From NCBI RefSeq assembly GCF_037975245.1, contig NC_092576.1, positions 7,481,501-7,495,000 of the forward strand: a stretch of DNA of 13,500 bases. Reading direction: 5' to 3'. Both the position numbers and the translations under genes were made by a program. Below the pieces are notes generated by a model. It did not search any database. It was not told where the DNA came from and worked only from the letters and a program-made list of their open reading frames with translations. The DNA is from Apostichopus japonicus (Eukaryota; Echinodermata; Holothuroidea; Aspidochirotida; Stichopodidae). The stretch's first letter is position 1. Every line of letters begins with the position of its first letter. Positions 8,578 to 13,500 of the stretch are shown piece by piece.

Positions 8578-9563
8578 GTAATATATATATATATATAGAA
8601 ACCACTGGTCTTCTTTTTCTCGATCTGAGCGCTGCATTTGACACCGTTGACCATTCCATTCTTAATCAAATTCTTAGTTATGAAATAGCTTTGTCAGGTA
8701 TTCCCCTCAAGTGGTTGAAATCCTTTATTACTGATCGTTGCCAGAGAGTTTCTTTAATGAATTACACCGTAGTGCAGTCCGTCCGGCTGAAAGAGCCTCA
8801 AACGTGGGGCATAATACTGTAAGGGAAGTGGGGCATGTGACTTTTGAATTGAATGTGCAAGGAAATAAGCCACAACCATCCGGCAAGATATATGATATTA
8901 TATACATAGCAGTATACCACCAATTAGCGTCCATGATCAAAGGACACTGTTTTTGTAGCAAATGGGAACTTTCACTTCATGGAACGGGAATTCTTAAGGA
9001 ATATTTGACAGAACTTGTGACCAGGTGTGCTTTGCACCTCCACCCTCACCCACCCCTCTCCGCAAACACACAAACATGATCGGCTCTGTGACCCCTGATG
9101 TCTCGCAATGACATAGACACACCGATGTCAAAATAGGCCTAAGTGAAACCGTTGCAGAACAACGTATTCGCCCTAAGTGGTAAGAAGACGTGTATCGTGA
9201 TTAACACAGTGATATCTCAGTATATATAACACGCAAACACGCAAAGTTCTCACAACTGTTTCAGAGTATAGGGGATAATGCCAAGTACAGTCGTTGAATG
9301 AAAAAAAAACCAGAGAGGTGCAGCAGGTCAAAGTCAGAGTTGTTGTAAACAAAATATCAACTATGAATTGATCAAAACAAGTCTCTTTTGTTCATGGGTA
9401 GTACAGAAAGGGTGTGACTGTAGCCGACGTAACAATACCCCGTAACAAAAACAACATAACAAATACCTTGTTATTCCATTTGTCTGGGTAAATTATTACG
9501 GTGCAGTTGCCACGGTTCAAAAGTTTCTGCGTGGGCTATTACTGTAATGTACTTGTATTACAC

Positions 9564-9619
<56 letters not shown>

Positions 9620-9620
9620 T

Positions 9621-9688
<68 letters not shown>

Positions 9689-11985
9689 CAAATATACATA
9701 TAAATGATAAATATACATATACATATACATATATATCAAATCAAAATATTTCGGTGCAGGCGAAAGAGGAACCTTGCAATTCCCAAATAGTTTTAATATC
9801 GATATAGTTGTGTTAGTCATGTGATGCATTCACATGCCGTACATTTAATGGACCTGTTTTTTTTTCTTGGGGGGGGGATGCGGGGAGGACAACATGTAGA
9901 CCAATCAAAGGTGCCAATATGCACAATGGTGCGGCTATATTTTGTAACCATAAAAAAAACTTTGTGGTATTGTCGCAGTTCGTGTTAATGGCCTCTGCAA
10001 CAAGAACGACCATTGTCTAGCTTGCCAAATATGGATCTTCTCGCTGACAGTGAACTTGTCGCTGACATTACCACTACTGTCGACGGGTGCGTTTGAACGT
10101 TTGTAGCCTACGATATTATGATACAAGGAGCTTCATAAAAGTTAACGGTATCCTTTAATATTTTTATTGTACATTTTCTAGGTTTTGCTCACGCAGCAAG
10201 TCCTGAGCAAGGCTTCTCTGTAGTAGTGAATTCTCCTGCACGAGGACAAGCTGAAGATGCGGTGCATTCGTACGCACCACTCACAGCGCCTTCGTAAGCC
10301 GAAGAAAGTTTTTTTGTATACCATATATACACGTTAATTGTTATTTGGAAAGCCTTAGACTGCCCGCTGATACGTTAAATGAGTTCCATTATAAATTTTA
10401 ATGGTAAGAATTGGTCTTTACTTTTATATTCCCAGCTTTCGTTGATGCAAAAGGCTATAGTCCTGCTCAGGGCTTCTTTGTAGCGGTGAATAGCCCTGTA
10501 TTAGGCCGAGCCGAAGATGCGGTGACGCTATATGCGATACACACGAACAATCACGATGCAGATAATACTGTTCAATTCAAGAAGGAAGGTGGTCTAGTGG
10601 CACATACCGTTCTAGACGGACAGATTAAGAAAGGAGGAGTGATCTTCGGTTGCTTTTTGAGAGTTGGTCTTCCGGATAGGTATAGAGGTACACGATATGG
10701 TACTTACGACGCGACGTTTACGCCAGGTGGATCATCCATGGTTGTGGAGAGATACGGATTTGTAAGGAGTAGGTCTGGTAAGAAAAATAAAGCTGAAGCT
10801 GTATCATTTTATGTAATTTTTTCCATCTCATCAAAATATCCGAAGAATACAACAACAGAATGTATTACGATTGTAATATTCATCCCCGAAGAACGTTTGT
10901 ATAAAGGAGAGATTGTTCTTTTGTTTTTTTAACAGATAAGTATGTACCGAAACTTCACGACGACGGTAAGGTCGGTTATTTTCCAATAGCGGCGATGGCT
11001 GCATTGGCGCACATGCCGCTGCTGTTGACGACGGTGATCCCGATGACGAAAGCCTATGATGTTGATGAAGAAATTACATTTCTAACTTCGTCTCATAGCA
11101 TTTATCAAACTTAAATTCTACTGATTTTGATGCACAGAGTACGAAAAATTCATCATCGCATATTTCCTCTCTGTAGATATACTGGATACCAGAGGGGTTT
11201 ACACCCACACTGTGTGGCCTGCATCCTCAGGAGCAAAAACTCCAATTGATAATTTCCAAGATAACAACATCGGGGTTCGTTGGTCTCCTGGCTGTCGCAG
11301 TATTCAGTGGTGTAAAGGCAAGAAACGAAACGTGAACACAGGGCCCAGATTGCAGCTAACATCTACCGATGATGCAGGTGTTTACACCATACGGAGAGGG
11401 AAACGAGGTGCGAGAGGATGGTTCGTTCAAATCAAAGTCATAGCTGCAAGTAAGTATACCTCAGTCTGGAAATACACAGAATCATGGTTACGTTCAGTTG
11501 TATTGAAGTGCATATCGTCGGTGAGACAACATGTTGGTACAGATTGTTTGAATGCAATCTCCACAGACGGAAGGATTCATTAAAAATTCGAATTTCTTTC
11601 ACATATATTATACGTTTAGTTTCCGGTACATACGACAATATGGTGAATGTTTACACTCTCACTTGTTCTTTTTATTTGAAATGTCATTTACCCTTGGCAA
11701 ACACCAAAACCAAACTGGAAAATACTAACTTTATTTTTTCTTATTCAAATTTAAATTGTCTTCAATTTCTATCTAAGCAGTTTCGAGGTAAGGTCATGTT
11801 TTTAAATTCTACCTCTCTTCCATCATGTTTGCCAGGTTGTCAGAGAAGTGAATATTTGAATACAGATGATGAGTGTGTGACCCGCACATACTCAATAGGC
11901 CTATGTGAAAATGGAGGAGTAGTAAAGGATGCCGCTGACACTTGCTTATGTCCTCCATTTTTCGCCGGCCAAAGTTGTGCTAACG
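6042..11985 (+). CDS. Tie-like Ig/EGF receptor, N-terminal part (spliced, 3'-incomplete)
   Basis: The best gene model joins 6042-6090, 10436-10777, 10936-10965, 11177-11449 and 11836-11985, giving 281 residues and one extra base. It continues past the last GTAAGT donor (11986) to exons not visible in the window. Domain order is signal peptide (1 to about 20), Ig-like (about 25-130), acidic linker (131-140), Ig-like (141-231), EGF-like (232-281). All junctions are phase 1, the usual class for extracellular modules, and each acceptor and donor has GT-AG form. The Ig-Ig-EGF start and the motif D-A-G-V-Y (206-210) resemble Tie receptors, which bind angiopoietins and signal through a C-terminal tyrosine kinase. 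Whether this gene has a membrane segment or kinase cannot be told here. Another Ig/EGF protein is possible. Linker exon 10936-10965 is the least certain part. Confidence 0.65.
6209..6255 (+). CDS. Candidate alternative terminal exon with early stop
   Basis: A good acceptor (pyrimidine-rich tract ending TTTTCTTAG at 6208) is followed, in the phase set by exon 1, by [15 protein letters not shown] and a TAA at 6253-6255. Joined to exon 1 this gives a 31-residue product: a signal peptide with a very short tail. An ATTAAA polyadenylation hexamer lies 40 bp after the stop (6296-6301). Donors inside it (before GTGTAA or GTAACA) would leave phases 0 or 2, which do not fit the phase-1 acceptors downstream. 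It may be a regulated short transcript, a dead exon from a paralogue, or chance. Confidence 0.3.
6302..6666. other. Receptor intron 1, no feature
   Basis: AT-rich intronic sequence in which I see no exon, repeat or RNA gene. Confidence 0.4.
6667..6791 (+). repeat. Polypurine (GA-rich) tract
   Basis: The plus strand is almost pure purine from 6699 to 6784, broken only by a T at 6736; 6737-6784 is 48 purines without a break. Its left part is an imperfect repeat of TGGAAAAAA and TGGAACAAA-like units. Long purine tracts can form intramolecular triplexes and are common in animal introns. Confidence 0.85.
6879..7340. mobile_element. Degenerate hAT/MITE-like remnant, right end uncertain
   Basis: CAGTGACGGATC at 6879 resembles the CAGTGGCGGA-type end of the element at 4111-4431. 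A GC-richer stretch follows, with a C9 run (about 7125-7133) and the block 7202-7280, which resembles blocks in 4182-4260 and 8350-8435: shared GATCTGGG, then AAATTTTC, then ACGCT-x-CGCGCCAAC. I could not find a matching right inverted repeat or a target-site duplication. It may be truncated, and its right boundary here is only the end of the GC-rich stretch. Confidence 0.4.
7435..7836. mobile_element. MITE with perfect 8-bp target-site duplication (hAT-like)
   Basis: The flanks are identical: TGTGTAGT at 7427-7434 and at 7837-7844. The element starts CATAGG and ends CCTATG. Inside each end comes a G run (GGGGGGCTG on the left; on the right, reverse-complemented, a CATAGGCGTAGGA start then a G-run and CT). 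The left end looks as if it lost an internal CGTAGG. An 8-bp duplication with short inverted ends is the hAT pattern, although the third base (T) departs from the usual hAT end consensus. There is no transposase in its 402 bp, so it is non-autonomous. It lies in receptor intron 1. Confidence 0.7.
7845..8349. other. Receptor intron 1, no feature
   Basis: Intronic sequence between two mobile-element remnants. I see no exon or RNA gene. A short A-rich run is present near 8273-8280. Confidence 0.4.
8350..8455 (+). mobile_element. Truncated MITE fragment, third copy of shared block
   Basis: This segment matches the reverse complement of 4182-4260 well: both carry ATTTCCGG-Y-GATCT, then ACGCTGCGCGCCAACC, then TGGTGGCGCTCCGCT. 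It shares a weaker match with 7202-7280, including GAAGTG-Y-CAT at the start. The similarity stops at the TA microsatellite that begins at about 8456. Neither terminal inverted repeat is present, so this is a fragment of the same repeat family. Confidence 0.65.
8456..8597. repeat. (TA)n microsatellite
   Basis: About 140 bp of alternating TA with occasional ATAAATAT, TATGTATA and TACATA interruptions. It lies between the MITE fragment and a reverse-transcriptase fragment. The reading frames across it give only alternating Ile-Tyr and are not genes. Confidence 0.95.
8598..8782 (+). pseudogene. Non-LTR retrotransposon reverse transcriptase fragment
   Basis: Translating from 8598 (no ATG) gives [19 protein letters not shown], then a G-I-P-L-K-W-L segment and D-R-C-Q-R-V-S. 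This is the conserved order of the RT domain in CR1/L2/Jockey-type LINEs: the D-L-S-A-A-F-D block containing the first catalytic Asp, then the G-I-x-x-x-x-x-W-L-x-S-F/Y-x-x-x-R-x-Q-R-V block. Homology fades near 8782 and a TAA follows at 8822. The Y-x-D-D motif, the endonuclease and both element ends are absent, so it is a dead piece of about 60 residues. It begins directly at the TA microsatellite, which may mark a deletion breakpoint. Confidence 0.85.
8783..9563. other. Receptor intron 1, no clear feature
   Basis: No exon or mobile element is recognised. The longest open frame (8738-9079, plus) overlaps the RT fragment in another frame and has no domain. One TAGGCCTA octamer lies at 9134-9141. 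Confidence 0.4.
9564..9735. repeat. (TA)n microsatellite with TACATA and TAAATA interruptions
   Basis: About 170 bp, starting as pure TA and grading into TATACATA and ATAAATA units before unique sequence near 9736. It is the second large TA tract in receptor intron 1. The open frames across it are only Ile-Tyr repeats. Confidence 0.95.
9736..10181. other. Receptor intron 1, no clear feature
   Basis: Contains a poly-T followed by a G9 run (about 9857-9879) and no supported exon. It ends in the pyrimidine-rich TTTTCTAG acceptor used by the truncated Ig exon at 10182. A short plus-strand frame near 9985-10101 contains a few Cys, but it has no domain that I can name. Confidence 0.4.
10182..10297 (+). 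pseudogene. Truncated tandem duplicate of the first Ig exon
   Basis: It follows a good acceptor (TTTTCTAG ending at 10181) and, in the same phase as the intact exon at 10436, encodes 38 residues: [12 protein letters not shown], then V-V-V-N-S-P and a G-Q-A-E-D-A-V stretch, before a TAA at 10295. The intact exon has the matching [13 protein letters not shown] and G-R-A-E-D-A-V, and the DNA is clearly similar over about 75 bp. Similarity ends at about 10275, so only the 5' third of the Ig exon was copied. A GTAAGC at 10294 could act as donor but would leave phase 2, which does not fit the downstream phase-1 acceptors. It is therefore either a dead exon or an alternative end giving a 54-residue secreted peptide. 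Confidence 0.6.
10436..10777 (+). CDS. Receptor exon 2: first Ig-like domain
   Basis: 342 nt (114 codons), phase 1 at both ends, between TATTCCCAG and GTAAGA. Residues 17-130 begin A-F-V-D-A-K-G and run through GFFVAVNSP, the A-E-D-A-V-T-L-Y segment (B-strand region) and [10 protein letters not shown] (F-strand region). This resembles the first Ig domain of Tie receptors, which has an A-E-T-S-L-T-C and a G-A-Y-F-C-E-G-R-V at these places. Here the first of the paired Cys is Tyr49 (TAT, 10531-10533), while Cys89 remains, so the canonical Ig disulfide is missing. The truncated upstream duplicate also has Tyr there. The frame stays open through the intron to 10932, but the GTAAGA donor and the phase pattern favour splicing at 10777. 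Confidence 0.7.
10936..10965 (+). CDS. Receptor exon 3: 10-residue linker (tentative)
   Basis: A strong acceptor (long T run then AACAG at 10935) is followed by [10 protein letters not shown] and a GTAAGG donor at 10966. It is 30 nt and phase 1-1, so including or skipping it keeps the frame. The frame also reads on for about 50 codons to a TAA at 11113, but that extension ends the protein and has no domain character. This exon is tentative because it is so short. Confidence 0.45.
11177..11449 (+). CDS. Receptor exon 4: second Ig-like domain
   Basis: 273 nt (91 codons), phase 1-1, between CTCTCTGTAG and GTAAGT. Residues 141-231 include [15 protein letters not shown] and the diagnostic T-D-D-A-G-V-Y-T (residues 204-211), which fits the Ig F-strand motif D-x-G-x-Y without the usual following Cys. 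It ends in V-Q-I-K-V, a typical G strand. The second Ig-like domain of Tie receptors likewise carries D-A-G-V-Y and runs directly into Cys-rich EGF repeats, as here. The two Cys (W-S-P-G-C and Q-W-C-K) are only seven residues apart and cannot form a classical Ig bridge. Confidence 0.72.
11450..11835 (+). other. Receptor intron 4
   Basis: 386 nt from GTAAGT to TTTGCCAG. Plus-strand frames are open over much of it, including one running into the EGF exon from 11484, but they lack any domain and the two splice sites are strong. Confidence 0.55.
11836..11985 (+). CDS. Receptor exon 5: EGF-like domain
   Basis: 150 nt (50 codons), phase 1-1, between TTTGCCAG and GTAAGT. Six Cys at 233, 245, 255, 268, 270 and 279 have the spacing C-x11-C-x9-C-x12-C-x-C-x8-C, with C-E-N-G-G after the third and [12 protein letters not shown] at the end: the classical EGF-like signature. 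No calcium-binding D/N-x-D/N-E/Q motif precedes the first Cys. In Tie receptors the second Ig-like domain is followed by three EGF repeats, and the next ones would be downstream of the window. A TAGGCCTA octamer lies inside the exon (11896-11903). Confidence 0.78.
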
Positions 11986-12170
11986 GTAAGTAAACAGATC
12001 TCAACCGTTCATGCAGACGGCTGATCAATTAGTTATCTGATGGATACTTTCCAGAATGAAAGACACTTTGGAAGTGTTGGTCGAATAACCGCCACTATGC
12101 GCTTGTATTTGACATTCGTTTGTTTTTATCGACCTGGGCAAAAACAGAGGTACAGTATGCATGCACTTTA

Positions 12171-12548
12171 TGGCGGGCCATCAGTCTCAAATCGTGGGGA
12201 ATCGACATATACCAATTTAAATCGACATGTACCAATTTAATTCGACATATAACAGTTTCTTGCAGCTTAAATTGACTTCTACCGATTTAAATCGACATAT
12301 ACCATTATAATTCGACATATCATCGATTTAAATCAACATAAACCAATTTAAATCGATGATAAGTAAAATAAATCGGTATATGTCAATTGAAATCGACATA
12401 TACCAGTTTAAATCGATGATATGTCAATTTAAATTGGTAGAAGACAATTTAAGCTGCTGGAAACTGGTATAAGTCTAAGGAAATTGGTATATGTCGATTT
12501 AAATCGGTATATGTCGATTCCCCACGATTTGAGACTGATGGCCCGCCA
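12171..12548. mobile_element. Foldback MITE with internal ~20-bp sub-repeats, TA-flanked
   Basis: A large inverted repeat is flanked by TA on both sides (12169-12170 and 12549-12550), as in Tc1/mariner-type elements. The outer 43 bp, starting TGGCGGGCC, are perfectly complementary, and the first 68 bp have only two mismatches. Both arms are built from diverged tandem copies of a roughly 20-bp unit like AATCGACATATACCAATTTA, whose TTTAAATCGA part is partly self-complementary. The arms differ by about one sub-unit near the centre (about 12355). There is no coding sequence. It lies in the intron after the EGF exon. Confidence 0.85.
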
Positions 12549-12550
12549 TA

Positions 12551-13500
12551 CACGCGTGCGTCTTTTGACATTCTACAGTCTGAGAGTAGCCTTTGCTTTG
12601 CCTCCGCATAGCCTGCTTGGGAATCTTCTGGAAACGATCATGAATCCAATCAGCAATTAATAAAACTTAAAGATATATTTTAATGCCGAAGGTATTGATG
12701 TTTATTTAGTTTGCGTTAACTTAGGTTTGTGTAAGTTACGTAATGCTTTGATGGCAACAGGTCTTAGAGATGGTTGCAGACTTTTTTTTTCTTTTTTATA
12801 ACGGAGGAATAAATTCTGTGCTTTAGTTCTTATATTTTACTGCTATGCTTCCGTTATTGTCTGTGCTGCGCGCTATATATTAAAACGTTGATTTGGAATA
12901 AGAAGACAAAGACCTGTTCCTAATGACAAATTAATTCTTAGAATAGTAATGTATAAACACACACACAAGTTGCCACGATGTGTGTTTCTTGTAACGAACG
13001 TAAAATTGTATGCCAATTACACTTATAACACATGTATCGCTCTGGTTTCCTTTTGGAAGAGCCTAATTAGAGGGAACTGAAATCTGCTGACAGTATATAA
13101 GTAGTGTGTAAAGAACCATTCCACTCAAAACCGACAGGTTTGTTGCAACTATTTCCATGATACGTTTTACATACATACATACGTAATGGACAGAGCCATT
13201 ACTGGGTAAGCACTATAGCCATTGTATATAATATAGCTAATACAATACTGTAAATCATAGACTGACATTGGAATTACGATATACACATTTCATCAAACTG
13301 TTTGATTTCACAAAAAGAAAAGAATCAAACCTCTCTACACCAGCACTAAAACACTCAACACTAAAATCAACCCGTGTCTTTAACATATTTTTGGCCGTCC
13401 GCCAATTAAGCAGCAATGTCACATTGTGAACGGTCTGGTTCCAATGAACTTGAATACATTTTAGTTATAATTAAACTAATTAAATTTCAAACCAATAATG
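12551..13500. other. Probable receptor intron 5, no feature
   Basis: No second EGF exon, membrane segment or kinase exon is visible on the plus strand. Short (CA)n (about 12957-12966) and TACA (about 13166-13180) tracts are present. The remaining exons of the receptor should lie beyond 13500. Confidence 0.4.

Noticed and set aside
8303-8669. Minus-strand frames rich in Ile-Tyr
   Set aside because: They are translations of the TA microsatellite. The same applies to 9517-9829.
8738-9079. Plus-strand 113-codon frame
   Set aside because: It overlaps the reverse-transcriptase fragment in the wrong frame and has no recognisable domain beyond it.
10411-10932. Single 173-codon gene
   Set aside because: The start is inside the intron before the acceptor and the end reads through a consensus GTAAGA donor. 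The middle is the first Ig exon of the spliced receptor.
10936-11115. Read-through of linker exon 3 to a TAA
   Set aside because: Open for about 60 codons, but the sequence past GTAAGG has no domain character and would end the receptor before its second Ig-like exon, which has good splice sites.
11484-11993. 169-codon open frame ending in the EGF region
   Set aside because: Its first two thirds are intron 4. Only the last 50 codons, after the TTTGCCAG acceptor, are EGF-like.

Overview
This window is animal (metazoan) genomic DNA. It has spliced genes with phase-matched GT-AG exons, no bacterial gene packing, a long 41-bp satellite, TA microsatellites, several small DNA transposons, a tRNA-derived SINE-like sequence and a non-LTR retrotransposon fragment. 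The gene content and the repeat style suggest a marine deuterostome invertebrate, most likely an echinoderm such as a sea cucumber. That placement is inference: no rRNA or mitochondrial marker is present to confirm it.

Layout. 1-1109 is a 27-copy array of a 41-bp satellite that is cut by the window edge. 1110-4640 is non-coding and repeat-rich. It holds a palindromic ACCGGTCAAAAC cluster (2196-2283), a 182-bp foldback element (2823-3004), a minus-strand tRNA-like SINE head (3838-3912) and a 321-bp hAT-like MITE with an 8-bp target-site duplication (4111-4431). 4654-4759 on the minus strand is a 35-codon first coding exon that I recognise as the N-terminus of TBC1D7, a subunit of the TSC complex. 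Its downstream exons are not visible and should lie beyond base 1. About 1.2 kb of intergenic DNA separates it from a second gene that reads the other way.

The second gene (plus strand, 6042 to beyond 11985) encodes a secreted or membrane ectodomain: signal peptide, Ig-like domain, 10-residue linker, Ig-like domain, EGF-like domain. Every internal exon starts and ends in phase 1. The order, a D-A-G-V-Y motif in the second Ig-like domain and a CxCPPxFxGxxC EGF signature resemble the N-terminus of Tie (angiopoietin-receptor) tyrosine kinases. No kinase exon is inside the window, so the family call is provisional.

Intron 1 of this receptor (about 4.3 kb) is crowded. It contains an alternative or dead exon ending in a stop (6209-6255), a polypurine tract, a degenerate element (from 6879), a second hAT-like MITE with a perfect 8-bp duplication (7435-7836), a repeat block shared with the first MITE, two TA microsatellites, a reverse-transcriptase fragment (8598-8782) and a truncated duplicate of the first Ig exon (10182-10297). 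The intron after the EGF exon holds a 378-bp foldback MITE flanked by TA (12171-12548). 12549-13500 shows no gene.

The most interesting points are the hidden TBC1D7 exon, the receptor with three phase-compatible candidate second exons, the two target-site-duplicated MITEs with a related internal block, the sub-repeated foldback element, and the strong over-representation of the palindrome TAGGCCTA.
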